NCBI RefSeq assembly: GCF_052180255.1
Contig: NZ_CP197466.1
Coordinates: 1,116,001 to 1,180,000 of the forward strand
Source: Paenibacillus_AM sp052180255
GTDB taxonomy: Bacteria; Bacillota; Bacilli; Paenibacillales; NBRC-103111
DNA length: 64,000 nucleotides
Direction of reading: 5' to 3'
Both the position numbers and the translations under genes were made by a program. Below are positions 44,534-52,931 of the stretch, in pieces (the first letter of the stretch is position 1; every line of letters starts with the position of its first letter). Under the pieces are notes generated by a model, which did no database searches, was not told the DNA's origin, and was given only the letters and a program-made list of their open reading frames with translations.

Positions 44534-45160
44534 ATGAAAGTAAACACAGCTGAATTTGTTATTTCTGCCGTTCAGCCTAGCCAATATCCAGAAGACGCTT
44601 TGCCAGAGGTTGCTCTGGCAGGGCGTTCAAATGTCGGGAAATCTTCACTTATTAACCGTATGATTAGCCGCAAAAACTTAGCTAGGACAAGCTCCCAACC
44701 GGGGAAAACGCAGACTTTGAACTATTATCGCATTAATAATGATTTACATTTTGTTGACCTTCCAGGTTATGGATATGCAAAGGTTTCCAAGACTGAGCGC
44801 GAGCGCTGGGGACGTTTTATTGAGCAATATTTAGTAAGTCGAGAAGAGCTTAAACTTGTTCTTCAGCTTGTTGATTTACGTCACCCGCCGTCCAAAGATG
44901 ATCAAGCGATGTTTGAGTGGCTGCAGCATTTTGATAAGCCTATGCTTGTAGTTGCGACAAAAGCGGATAAAGTGCCGAAGAGTCAATGGCAAAAGCATGC
45001 CAAGATCATTCGTGAGACACTCGGTATGACGCCAAGTCAAGGTCCACTGCTCTTCTCTTCTGAGCTAGGTCTAGGCAAAGATGAGTTATGGAATCTAATC
45101 GAGCAAAGCATCGGATATCCAACACTAGAAGCTGCACCAGAAGCTCCAATTGTTGAGTAA
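44534..45160 (+). CDS. engB: Ribosome biogenesis GTPase YsxC/EngB
   Basis: The ATG follows AAGGAAGCGAG. The 208-residue protein has the GTPase motifs G1 GRSNVGKSS, G3 DLPGYG, G4 TKAD and the switch I TSSQPGKT segment typical of the YihA/YsxC/EngB family. It is needed for assembly of the large ribosomal subunit. The lonA-ysxC order is conserved in Bacilli; in B. subtilis ysxC is essential. A large terminator follows. Confidence 0.95.
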   Translation: MKVNTAEFVISAVQPSQYPEDALPEVALAGRSNVGKSSLINRMISRKNLARTSSQPGKTQTLNYYRINNDLHFVDLPGYGYAKVSKTERERWGRFIEQYLVSREELKLVLQLVDLRHPPSKDDQAMFEWLQHFDKPMLVVATKADKVPKSQWQKHAKIIRETLGMTPSQGPLLFSSELGLGKDELWNLIEQSIGYPTLEAAPEAPIVE

Positions 45161-45184
45161 TAAAAACACAGTTTGATTCTTTTG

Positions 45185-45240
45185 AACACGTCGTTCACTG
45201 CGGCCCTATGCCGCCAGTTTGAGCGACGTGTTTTTGTTTT
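45185..45240 (+). terminator. Rho-independent terminator after engB
   Basis: AACACGTCG (45185-45193) pairs with CGACGTGTT (45224-45232), with an inner stem ACTGCGGC/GCCG-c-CAGT, followed by a T run. Confidence 0.75.
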
Positions 45241-45439
45241 AATAAGGGATTCCCAGAACATTCATAAAGAAACAGCGTTTTTATAGGGAAAAAGCTTTAG
45301 AAAACCGTCTCAAAGCGATTTTTCCTTATTTTAGCCTGATTTTACTAGCGGATGACACAGGAATATTACCTTTTGTTGTAGTATAATAATATACAAGGTT
45401 ACAAACATTGCTTGAACAAAAAGAATTGAGGGATTTTCC

Positions 45440-46027
45440 ATGGCGATAAGGTTAGCGACTGAATTTGTCAAAGCCTGCCTGCATGTAACGGAAGTCGAAT
45501 TGTCAAAATTTATTGATGCTTTTGCTGAGCAAGGCGTGAAGCTTCATGTTCACGTGCTAGAAAACGGTAATCAAGAAGTTGGTTTTGAAGATGATAACGG
45601 GCAAGAAATTTTACTTTCTTTTGAGAAGAAAGCTGGGATTTATGAGTGTAAAGGTTCGTCTCGTATTTATGACGTGCGAATTGCGAATGTGATGCGCAAA
45701 GTTCTCTGTCAATTTAAAGGGGATGCGATTGTAAATCGAATTTATACGGGTTACACGATGGTGTATCACTATGAAGGCGGATCCGTTGTCCGGATTGTTG
45801 AAGTGAAGAATGGTGTACAAAAATTAATTTATGAGCACAAAGATACGCTTGGTCAATTAGAACGTTTGTTCAACCAACAATTGGTTGAAGAAGAAATTTC
45901 TATGATTAACAGTCAGATTAATCATTTACTTGATATGAGAAATGAGATGAAAGATCCCGTCGTTCAACATGAAATTGATGGAAGACTGAAGCGACTGACC
46001 AACCGTTTGTTTGTTCTTGAAGTATAA
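45440..46027 (+). CDS. Conserved hypothetical protein
   Basis: The ATG follows GAGGGA at 8 bases. The 195 residues read as an alpha/beta soluble protein without signal peptide or membrane helices: a beta-rich middle (GKLH-like strands, VHVLENGNQEVGFEDDNGQE and IVNRIYTGYTMVYHYEGG) and a helical, Glu/Gln/Met-rich end (EEEISMINSQINHLLDMRNE). No motif allows a functional guess. It stands alone between terminators, in the interval between engB and hemA, which holds other genes in other Bacilli. Confidence 0.7.
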   Translation: MAIRLATEFVKACLHVTEVELSKFIDAFAEQGVKLHVHVLENGNQEVGFEDDNGQEILLSFEKKAGIYECKGSSRIYDVRIANVMRKVLCQFKGDAIVNRIYTGYTMVYHYEGGSVVRIVEVKNGVQKLIYEHKDTLGQLERLFNQQLVEEEISMINSQINHLLDMRNEMKDPVVQHEIDGRLKRLTNRLFVLEV

Positions 46028-46054
46028 ATAGTAAGATAAGATAAAGGGCGTTCC

Positions 46055-46077
46055 GATAAGGGCGTCCTTATTTTTAT
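46055..46077 (+). terminator. Small terminator-like hairpin
   Basis: ATAAGG-gcgt-CCTTAT followed by TTTT, 28 bases after the stop of the hypothetical gene. The stem is short. Confidence 0.5.
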
Positions 46078-46146
46078 GTGCGGATATAATGGTACCAAGG
46101 GATAAATGCTCACATATGGTATGTATTGGGGGATCAAAAAAAACTA

Positions 46147-46175
46147 TTGCATTTCTTCGCAAGAGATGGTATTTT
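46147..46175 (+). promoter_or_regulatory. Probable sigma-A promoter of speD
   Basis: TTGCAT (46147-46152), a 17-base spacer and TATTTT (46170-46175). Transcription would start near 46182, leaving a leader of about 140 bases before the speD ATG. Confidence 0.45.
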
Positions 46176-46181
46176 TATTGT

Positions 46182-46324
46182 CGTTGACAACAATATAGGA
46201 ACCAGGATTCACTCAGGACATGTAATGTTGCGAGAGATTACTCCCTCGAAGAGAAGTGAATGACGTAGGTCCTAGCGGATGAAATTTTTAACACATTTTA
46301 TTCCTAGGAAGGGGGAACCGGAAG
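46182..46324 (+). promoter_or_regulatory. Possibly structured 5' leader of speD
   Basis: Three complementary pairs are visible: ATTCACT (46207-46213) with AGTGAAT (46255-46261); AGGAC (46215-46219) with GTCCT (46269-46273); and TCCTAG (46270-46275) with CTAGGA (46304-46309), the last ending right at the AAGGGGGA ribosome binding site. The first two interleave as a pseudoknot, and the second and third share bases and so exclude each other. This is the layout of a translational switch, but I do not recognise a known riboswitch class and the stems are short. Confidence 0.4.
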
Positions 46325-46726
46325 ATGGAATATTCAACTTTCGGAAGACACGTTGCTGTAGATACTTGGGGTGTAGACTTTGCACTTCTTAACAGCGCAG
46401 AATGGCTACAAGCACAAATGGTGGAGGCTGCCGAGGCTTGCGGCGCAACAGTGATGTCTGTACAATCGAAGCAATTCGAACCACAAGGAGCGACAGTATT
46501 AGTACTGTTATCAGAGAGCCATCTCTCGATTCACACGTATCCTGAGAAAGGCTTCGCGGCACTTGATTGCTACACATGTGGCGAGACAGTGGACCCACAG
46601 CTTGCCATTGATTACATGGTATCCGTACTAAAACCAGAAACTGTACACGCGAAGAAGCTCGTACGCGGTATGGGAGAATTGATAGTTGAAACGCCGGTCA
46701 TGAAACAAGCTCAGCTTGTGCGCTAA
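46325..46726 (+). CDS. speD: S-adenosylmethionine decarboxylase proenzyme
   Basis: The ATG follows AAGGGGGA. The 133-residue protein is of the short bacterial class (type 1b). The motif LSESHLSIHTYPE contains the Glu-Ser bond that self-cleaves to create the pyruvoyl cofactor; DCYTCGE with its Cys proton donor follows. The product, decarboxylated S-adenosylmethionine, donates aminopropyl groups for spermidine. It is monocistronic with its own promoter candidate, a possibly structured leader and a strong terminator. In B. subtilis speD is not located between engB and hemA. Confidence 0.93.
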   Translation: MEYSTFGRHVAVDTWGVDFALLNSAEWLQAQMVEAAEACGATVMSVQSKQFEPQGATVLVLLSESHLSIHTYPEKGFAALDCYTCGETVDPQLAIDYMVSVLKPETVHAKKLVRGMGELIVETPVMKQAQLVR

Positions 46727-46758
46727 AACGTGCTGTGTTTGAACACATAATAAAGATA

Positions 46759-46796
46759 AAATAACCACGAACTCTGTTCGTGGTTATTTGTTTTAT
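46759..46796 (+). terminator. Rho-independent terminator after speD
   Basis: A perfect 14-bp stem: AAATAACCACGAAC with GTTCGTGGTTATTT around a three-base loop, then a T-rich tail. Confidence 0.85.
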
Positions 46797-46849
46797 TGGC
46801 CTTCCATACAATTAAAAGTGTAGACAACTAGTACGGGGGCGAGTATAAA

Positions 46850-47383
46850 ATGCGGTTACGGAAATTCAAAATCAATGGTGGTATCTTGTATGTGCTGTTG
46901 GCGATCTTGTTGATTTGGCCAACCTTCCAACTTTTTAGCGGCGGCAGCGATAGCAGTGGACATCATGGAAATGCGGAAAAGCTGCTTTATGAAGTCAGTT
47001 TGTTCCAAATGGAAATATTAAATTCACAACTCAGTAATCCATCTCGCTTCACACAAACGACTGCACTTGATGGTGTGAAAAGTGCAGTGTACTCGGTATC
47101 TTTTACGCATGAACGATTGAGACTTGCTATTGGTGAAAACAATCTTGCTGATATGGATGGTCTGCCACAATTGTTGCAATATATGATGCGGCTGCAAATG
47201 GGCGCTCAACGACCGCTTAAAAGTGAAGAAATGGAAGTGTTCGTAGCTGCATCAAAGCTTGTGTCGGAGATGTATGGCAATTACGAAAAGTTACTGACTT
47301 CTACCGGCGAAGTGGTTCCATCGCAGAATGAGCTGCTTGCAGGGAATAATACGAAGCTTCGGAAGCTGCTCCAGAACAAATAA
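46850..47383 (+). CDS. Membrane-anchored hypothetical protein
   Basis: The ATG follows GGGGGCGAG. The 177 residues have a basic N-terminus (MRLRKFKIN), one membrane helix (about 11-30) and a mostly helical, extracytoplasmic remainder that starts with a Gly/Ser/His-rich linker. No catalytic or binding motif is recognised. The gene precedes the HExxH lipoprotein gene by about 100 bases in the same direction and may be co-expressed with it; both products would lie outside the membrane. Confidence 0.65.
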   Translation: MRLRKFKINGGILYVLLAILLIWPTFQLFSGGSDSSGHHGNAEKLLYEVSLFQMEILNSQLSNPSRFTQTTALDGVKSAVYSVSFTHERLRLAIGENNLADMDGLPQLLQYMMRLQMGAQRPLKSEEMEVFVAASKLVSEMYGNYEKLLTSTGEVVPSQNELLAGNNTKLRKLLQNK

Positions 47384-47485
47384 TGGGCTTGTAGCGATTG
47401 TAATAGCATAAATGGTTAATGGTTACAATATAGGAACATCCTAGTTCTAGATGTAGGGTGAGTAACCTGAGAGGCAGCGGCATCC

Positions 47486-48964
47486 ATGAAAAATAAGATG
47501 AAAGTAATTATGCTCAGTATGTGTCTGTTGGCAGGTGGTTGTGCGATGAACAAGAAGGATGCACAACCCAATATCAAGCCAAATTCCAATCCCAATCCCC
47601 TACATATCCAAAATGTAAATCAAGCAGGCAACGCTGAAGAGTATGCCAATTACGTGCAACTCATGACTATGAAGGTATGGCCGCATATGTCTGTCATATG
47701 GCCAAATATAAATTTTTCCCGTCTCCATATGCTATTTACAGATGGCAAGCGTGCCTGGGACATTTCTGCAAGCGGCATCCAGGAAGTGCCCTTGGAGGAA
47801 GTTCTGAAATCTTTTGAAATGCCAAGTAATTCGCCTGGCATACCTGGGGGCTATTCGACGGGAATATGGCATCAACAATCCAGTGTGCTTGTCTATATGA
47901 ATCAAGATGAAATCATGAATCATTTGAAAACATACATGACTAACGATCGCTTTGGCATGTCGTATGGAACCCCTTTTGCATTTCCGCTCGGGACGCATGA
48001 GTTATTTCATTATGCCATTCAAATGCCGAAGTGGAATTCGAAAATTTCTGTGATTTCCAAGAAGCAGTCACTCGTTTATCCAATTGAAATTGGGCCGCGA
48101 ACGTACCGTTTAGCGCTCATCGACAATTTGTATCAAGCCTTTTTAGATAAACAAAATCGTAAAAAGCATTTGGGGCATGCGGCATATATTTATCAAATGT
48201 GGAAGTGGGAATTTCCAGAGGACATGGAACATGTAAGACGGTCTGATGTGATGGAAGGAACAGCACGATATGTAGACACGATGGCAGATGCTTATGGGAA
48301 GCTTGGGATGAAGGCGAGTCAATCACAAGTGCATGCATATTTGGCAAGACGGTTTAACGAGACGAAGAGAGAAGATGTTGGAACGATTACGCAGGAAAGC
48401 TATGAAATTAGCAAGCTTGCCGGACTGCTTGCAGATGAAGCGGGATTACGTTGGAAAAAACAAGCCGAGCAAGGTGTGACACCTCTCGAGGTACTGCTAA
48501 GCCAAGTTACTCCACTTAAACTGGAGAAATGGGCAGATATCATGGATAACTATCATAAGCAAGCTGACGAACATGAGACGAAGCTTAACCAATCAGTAAA
48601 TGGTTTTCTTCATAATTATGATAATAAGACGATGCCGTTGTTAATTATTCCAGGAAACGCGGGAAACATGAAATTGCGAACGGACGGTCAGTACCATAAT
48701 GATGCAGTTCCAATTGAAATTTTGCCCAATTCAAATGGTATTCTGAATGAGGTTCATTTGCAGGTGATCCAAAAGACGATTGGTGTTCAATATTTGGAAG
48801 GAAAGAAGATTAATTATGTCATCCCGATCAAAGATACGGAGATTCAAATCAGCAACAATCATGCAATACTTAATACGACAGAGTTAAAGGGAGAATTTGA
48901 TGTACAGATGAGTGAGGATCAAGGGGGACGCAAGATTTATCAGGTGTCTGATTTTCATAGATAG
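47486..48964 (+). CDS. Lipoprotein with HExxH metallopeptidase motif
   Basis: The 492-residue protein starts with a lipoprotein signal ending LLAGGC (Cys19). A HELFH motif (His171 to His175) and EGTARYVD with Glu257 about 82 residues later are suited to bind zinc as in gluzincin-type peptidases, so an extracytoplasmic metallopeptidase is inferred. The helical context HELFHYAIQMPKW supports the motif being real. The C-terminal 130 residues look like a beta-rich accessory domain. No close family comes to mind. The gene is the last before the hemA promoter; the ribosome binding site (GAGAGG) is moderate. Confidence 0.65.
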   Translation: MKNKMKVIMLSMCLLAGGCAMNKKDAQPNIKPNSNPNPLHIQNVNQAGNAEEYANYVQLMTMKVWPHMSVIWPNINFSRLHMLFTDGKRAWDISASGIQEVPLEEVLKSFEMPSNSPGIPGGYSTGIWHQQSSVLVYMNQDEIMNHLKTYMTNDRFGMSYGTPFAFPLGTHELFHYAIQMPKWNSKISVISKKQSLVYPIEIGPRTYRLALIDNLYQAFLDKQNRKKHLGHAAYIYQMWKWEFPEDMEHVRRSDVMEGTARYVDTMADAYGKLGMKASQSQVHAYLARRFNETKREDVGTITQESYEISKLAGLLADEAGLRWKKQAEQGVTPLEVLLSQVTPLKLEKWADIMDNYHKQADEHETKLNQSVNGFLHNYDNKTMPLLIIPGNAGNMKLRTDGQYHNDAVPIEILPNSNGILNEVHLQVIQKTIGVQYLEGKKINYVIPIKDTEIQISNNHAILNTTELKGEFDVQMSEDQGGRKIYQVSDFHR

Positions 48965-48998
48965 TTCAAACTTGGAAGAGGATTAGGATATTCGCTTG

Positions 48999-49007
48999 TG
49001 ATATAAT
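48999..49007 (+). promoter_or_regulatory. Extended -10 promoter of the hem cluster
   Basis: TGaTATAAT (48999-49007) is a perfect extended -10 element; no good -35 box is seen at the usual distance. It leaves a leader of about 35 bases before hemA. I saw no PerR-type operator around it. Confidence 0.55.
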
Positions 49008-49049
49008 GTACTATGGCATACAATCCGGGCGAAGAAGGAAGTGAGACAC

Positions 49050-50432
49050 ATGCATATAGTTGTTGTCGGCTTAAACCATCGTACTGCTCCTGTAGAGGTG
49101 CGAGAGAAGTTCACCTTTGCAAATGACGATTTGCCTCAAGCACTTCAGGAACTGAAAAATACAAAGAGTGTGCTTGAATGTGTCGTTGTAGCCACATGCA
49201 ATCGTACAGAAATTTACGCGGTCGTAGATAAGCTTCCTCGATATGCGCATTATATCAGAGGTTTTATTGAAAAATGGTTTGGTGTTCCCCGTGAACAATT
49301 TCGGGAATTTTTATATAGCTATGAAGAAGAACAAGCGACTCGTCATCTATTTAGAGTGACTGCGGGTCTTAATTCGATGATCATTGGTGAGACGCAGATT
49401 TTGGGACAAGTGAAAGATGCATTCCTTCTTGCACAGCAAAATCAGGCAACAGGCACGATGTTTAATGCCCTGTTCAAGCAAGCGATCACATTGGCGAAAC
49501 GTGCTCATTATGAAACATCAATTGGTGAAAATCCTGTGTCCGTTTCTTATGCGGCAGTAGAGCTTGGGAAGCGAATTTTCGGTTCTTATGCGAATAAAAA
49601 GGTACTCATTGTGGGTGCTGGTAAAATGGGCGAGCTCACACTTAAGCATTTGCATGCTAGCGGGCTCAAACAGCTCTATGTGATTAATAGGACATACAGT
49701 AAGGCCGTTGAGCTTGCTGAATCGTCAGGAGGCACAGCGTGTAAATTTGAGCGTCTAGCTGAGCTGTTGGTCGAAGTGGATATTGTAATCACATCAACTG
49801 GGGCGACGGAATTTGTATTAACACATCATATGCTGCAAGGCGTAGTTACGAAGCGCAAGTCACGTCCGCTTTTCATGATGGATATCGCAGTGCCACGTGA
49901 TGCAGATCCGAAGATCGGTGAGCTACCGAATATATTTTTGTATGACATTGATGATCTGGAGGCTTTAGTAGAAAGCAACCTGGAAGAACGTCAAAAAGAA
50001 GCAGCAAAGATTGAAATGATGATCGATAAGGAAATTGCTGCATTTGAAATATGGACGCGCACACTTGGCGTATCTCCACTTATTCAAGCCCTACAGCAAA
50101 AAGCTGGAAACGTGCATGAGGAGACGATGGACAGCTTGCTGAAAAAGCTGCCTGAGCTCGATGAACGTCAGATTAAAGTCATTCGGAAGTTGACGAAAAG
50201 CATTGTCAATCAAATGCTTCGTGATCCAATTCTACGAATTAAGGAAATGTCTGCTCAGCGTAATAGTGACGAGGCTTTAGATTATTTTACACAAATATTC
50301 GCTTTAGAAGAGATTCTCGTACAAAATGAGTTGGAATCGCAAGACCGGCAGCTAGATCAAAGTGAAGAAGAGAAGCCAGCAACTACGATGCAAGGATGGC
50401 AGCGTGAGCTTTCGACGCTCGCTCTCTCGTAA
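49050..50432 (+). CDS. hemA: Glutamyl-tRNA reductase
   Basis: ATG 49050 follows AAGGAAGTG; with this start the catalytic Cys falls at residue 50 (ATCNRTEIY), the canonical position. The 460 residues have the N-terminal catalytic domain (GLNHRTAPVEVREKF), an NADPH-binding domain with GAGKMGEL at about 185 and a helical dimerisation tail. It reduces glutamyl-tRNA(Glu) to glutamate-1-semialdehyde, the committed step of tetrapyrrole synthesis. It is the first gene of the hem cluster; hemX follows after 8 bases. Confidence 0.96.
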   Translation: MHIVVVGLNHRTAPVEVREKFTFANDDLPQALQELKNTKSVLECVVVATCNRTEIYAVVDKLPRYAHYIRGFIEKWFGVPREQFREFLYSYEEEQATRHLFRVTAGLNSMIIGETQILGQVKDAFLLAQQNQATGTMFNALFKQAITLAKRAHYETSIGENPVSVSYAAVELGKRIFGSYANKKVLIVGAGKMGELTLKHLHASGLKQLYVINRTYSKAVELAESSGGTACKFERLAELLVEVDIVITSTGATEFVLTHHMLQGVVTKRKSRPLFMMDIAVPRDADPKIGELPNIFLYDIDDLEALVESNLEERQKEAAKIEMMIDKEIAAFEIWTRTLGVSPLIQALQQKAGNVHEETMDSLLKKLPELDERQIKVIRKLTKSIVNQMLRDPILRIKEMSAQRNSDEALDYFTQIFALEEILVQNELESQDRQLDQSEEEKPATTMQGWQRELSTLALS

Positions 50433-50440
50433 AGGGAATT

Positions 50441-51259
50441 ATGGTTACTCAAAGTGTGTTTTATGATGCAATTCTTTATATTTATGCCCTAAGCCTTCTG
50501 TTTTATTTCTCCGATTTTGCCCGGGCAAACCGGAGTGCAAAGCGGATGGGTGCGGGGCTACTTTTGTTTGTGTGGGTGTTGCAGACGATTTATTTAGGAC
50601 TTTCGGCGCTTAAACACTTGAACAATGCGTCGATGTTCGAAACCTTATTGTTGTTCTCATGGCTCATTATTACAATTTCATTTATCGTTAGCCGATTTGT
50701 ACGGATTGATTTATTTGTTTTTCTTGTGAATGTTATTGGATTTGGTATATTAGCGGTTAACTTTTTTAGTAATCCTGCAGTAAAACCGTCGCTTCCGCAA
50801 TGGAAAATCAGTGATGAATTGTTGTTTATTCATATCACACTATCAATTGCTAGTTACGCGGCATTTACAGTCGGAGCTGTCTTCTCTGGCATGTATATAT
50901 TTGTCCATCGGAAGTTGAAGACCAAAGAATGGTCATCGACGATGAAAAGGATGCCAGCTTTGTATAATGCAGAAAAGTTCATGCATGGCAGTGTTATCAT
51001 TGGTTTCCCGTTATTATTACTAGCACTTTCGCTTGGGATTGCATGGATTACGATTGAAGGAAATGGTACGCTGTTCTATGATGTAAAAGTAATTCATTCC
51101 TTCTCGGTACTGCTTGCTTATGGGGGTTACTTATTCTTGAATTACGGCATTAAGCTGCCAGGTAACCGTCTTGCAAAATGGAACTTAGCAGCGTTTGTTA
51201 TTGTTCTATTGAATTTTGTTGTAACAAACGATATTTCAACCTTTCATGGCTGGAAGTGA
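50441..51259 (+). CDS. hemX: HemX/CcsA-family membrane protein
   Basis: The ATG lies 8 bases after the hemA stop. The 272 residues form about eight membrane helices and belong to the cytochrome c assembly (CcsA/CcmC-like) family, with His residues in DELLFIHITLSIASY and VKVIHSFSVLLAYGGYL and the tail FHGW. In B. subtilis HemX lowers the amount of HemA protein, a feedback device in heme synthesis. The position between hemA and hemC is conserved. Confidence 0.88.
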   Translation: MVTQSVFYDAILYIYALSLLFYFSDFARANRSAKRMGAGLLLFVWVLQTIYLGLSALKHLNNASMFETLLLFSWLIITISFIVSRFVRIDLFVFLVNVIGFGILAVNFFSNPAVKPSLPQWKISDELLFIHITLSIASYAAFTVGAVFSGMYIFVHRKLKTKEWSSTMKRMPALYNAEKFMHGSVIIGFPLLLLALSLGIAWITIEGNGTLFYDVKVIHSFSVLLAYGGYLFLNYGIKLPGNRLAKWNLAAFVIVLLNFVVTNDISTFHGWK

Positions 51260-51265
51260 TGGGAC

Positions 51266-51997
51266 ATGGGTTATCAATATCCGGTAATGATGAATCTAGC
51301 AAATAAGATTTGTTTAGTTATTGGCGGAGGCCGCATCGCAGAGCGGAAAGTTCGAGGTCTACTCGAAGCGGGAGCTGTCATTCATCTTATGACTCCCGCT
51401 GTGACAGATGGATTAAAGCAGCTTATAGACGCGGGTGCTTTACTTTGGATAAATGGCAGGTATACACAGAAAATTTTCCAGGGGAATCGGTATCTACTTG
51501 TATTCACAGCAACTTCGGATCAAGCAGTGAATGAGCAAGCTGCAATGGATGCAGGTGATCATGGCGCACTTGTTTGCCGTGTGGATCATTATGAGCAGGG
51601 GGATTTTATAGTACCGGCCGCAGTAAAACGGGGCGACCTTCACATCACGGTATCCACAGGCGGTGGCAGTCCAGCTTTGGCAGCGATGTTAAAGCGTCAA
51701 TTGGAGCAATCATATGGGCAAGAGTATGAGGCATATCTGGATTTTTTGCAGGAGCTTCGAGTGAAGCTAAAGGAATGGGTTGAAGATAGGGCGCTGCGGC
51801 AGGAAATGCTCAGGCTTGTACTAGATTTTGATTTATTACCGTTGATTCGCCGAGGGGAACAATATTGGCTGCCACTGCGAGAACGTATATGGATAGAAAT
51901 CGAGCAGCAGCCAAGCGTAGTAACCATGACGAGATTGAATAACTGGATACAGATATGGGAGGAGAGATTCGATGCGCAAGATAGTTGTGGGAACTAG
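51266..51997 (+). CDS. Precorrin-2 dehydrogenase/sirohydrochlorin ferrochelatase
   Basis: 243 residues starting YPVMMNLANKICLVIGGG, with the NAD-binding GGGRIAERKV motif, the catalytic-Asp region DQAVNEQAA, and the conserved FIVPAAVKRGDLHITVSTGGGSPAL segment (shown here in overlapping short pieces: FIVPAAVKRGDLHI and VSTGGGSPAL). This is the Met8/YlnF/CysG N-terminal family: it oxidises precorrin-2 to sirohydrochlorin and may insert iron to give siroheme. It overlaps hemC by 26 bases. B. subtilis has no such gene in its hem operon; its presence here, together with the SUMT domain downstream, puts the siroheme branch in the same transcript. Confidence 0.88.
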   Translation: MGYQYPVMMNLANKICLVIGGGRIAERKVRGLLEAGAVIHLMTPAVTDGLKQLIDAGALLWINGRYTQKIFQGNRYLLVFTATSDQAVNEQAAMDAGDHGALVCRVDHYEQGDFIVPAAVKRGDLHITVSTGGGSPALAAMLKRQLEQSYGQEYEAYLDFLQELRVKLKEWVEDRALRQEMLRLVLDFDLLPLIRRGEQYWLPLRERIWIEIEQQPSVVTMTRLNNWIQIWEERFDAQDSCGN

Positions 51998-52931
51998 GCA
52001 GAGTGCTCTAGCGCTAACACAAACGGGGCAAGTTGTGGATCAACTGAAACGGTTATGCGCGGAGCATGACATCGCTTGTGAGTTTGAAATCAAGAAGATT
52101 GTAACCAAAGGTGACCGCATTCTGGATGTGACATTATCAAAAGTTGGCGGTAAAGGATTGTTTGTAAAGGAAATCGAGCAAGCCCTACTTGATGGAGAGA
52201 TTGATATGGCTGTTCATTCCATGAAAGACATGCCATTTGAACTGCCGGATGGTTTAGTGATCGGGGCTATTCCGCTGCGTGAAGATGCAAGGGATTGCCT
52301 CATCTCTGGAAAAGGCTTTTCGCTAGACGAGCTGCCTGAAGGGGCGCTCGTTGGAACAAGCTCACTGCGCCGCGCAAGCCAGCTGCAGCATAGACGACCG
52401 GATCTGCGCATCGCATCGATCCGGGGCAACATTGATTCGAGGCTGCGTAAGCTCGAATCGGAAGGCTTTGATGCGATCGTGCTGGCATCCGCCGGCTTGC
52501 GGCGGATGGGCTGGGGAGATCGCATCGAGCATTTACTGCCGCCGGAGCACTGCGTCCCTGCCGTGGGGCAGGGCGCGCTGTGCATCGAATGCCGCGGCGG
52601 CGATGGCTTTGTGCTGGAACTGCTGAGCAAGTTCCAGCATGAGCCTACCGCGCTCGCTGTACGAGCCGAGCGCGCGTTCCTTGGCAGCCTCAATGGCGGC
52701 TGCCAAGTGCCTTTGGGCGCCCACGCTGTGGTGGCGCCTGAGGTTGACGGCAGCGGTGTGGAGCCGCTGCTGCATATCGTAGCCATCGTTGGGACACCCG
52801 ATGGCCAGACGCTCTTGCGCGAGGAGCTCTCCGGGACTAATCCGGAAGAGCTGGGACTTGCAGTCGCGCAGAAGCTGAAAGCTCGTGGCGCAGATTGTAT
52901 TCTTGCTGAGGTGAGGGAGGAAGTTCAGTGA
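51972..52931 (+). CDS. hemC: Porphobilinogen deaminase (hydroxymethylbilane synthase)
   Basis: The ATG follows GGGAGGAGAG inside the preceding gene. The 319-residue protein has the family landmarks VGTRQSALALTQT, VHSMKDMPFELPDG, GTSSLRRASQL, SIRGNIDSRL and the GGCQVPLGAH motif whose Cys carries the dipyrromethane cofactor. It polymerises four porphobilinogen units. The stretch from about 52320 to 52770 is strikingly GC-rich (dense GCG/GCC codons) compared with its own ends and neighbours, though the protein is normal. Its stop overlaps the GTG of the next gene. Confidence 0.95.
   Translation: MRKIVVGTRQSALALTQTGQVVDQLKRLCAEHDIACEFEIKKIVTKGDRILDVTLSKVGGKGLFVKEIEQALLDGEIDMAVHSMKDMPFELPDGLVIGAIPLREDARDCLISGKGFSLDELPEGALVGTSSLRRASQLQHRRPDLRIASIRGNIDSRLRKLESEGFDAIVLASAGLRRMGWGDRIEHLLPPEHCVPAVGQGALCIECRGGDGFVLELLSKFQHEPTALAVRAERAFLGSLNGGCQVPLGAHAVVAPEVDGSGVEPLLHIVAIVGTPDGQTLLREELSGTNPEELGLAVAQKLKARGADCILAEVREEVQ

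Noticed and set aside
52214..52786. 190-residue minus-strand frame inside hemC
   Set aside because: Created by the GC-rich block of hemC, which suppresses stops on the other strand; no start signal or known motif.
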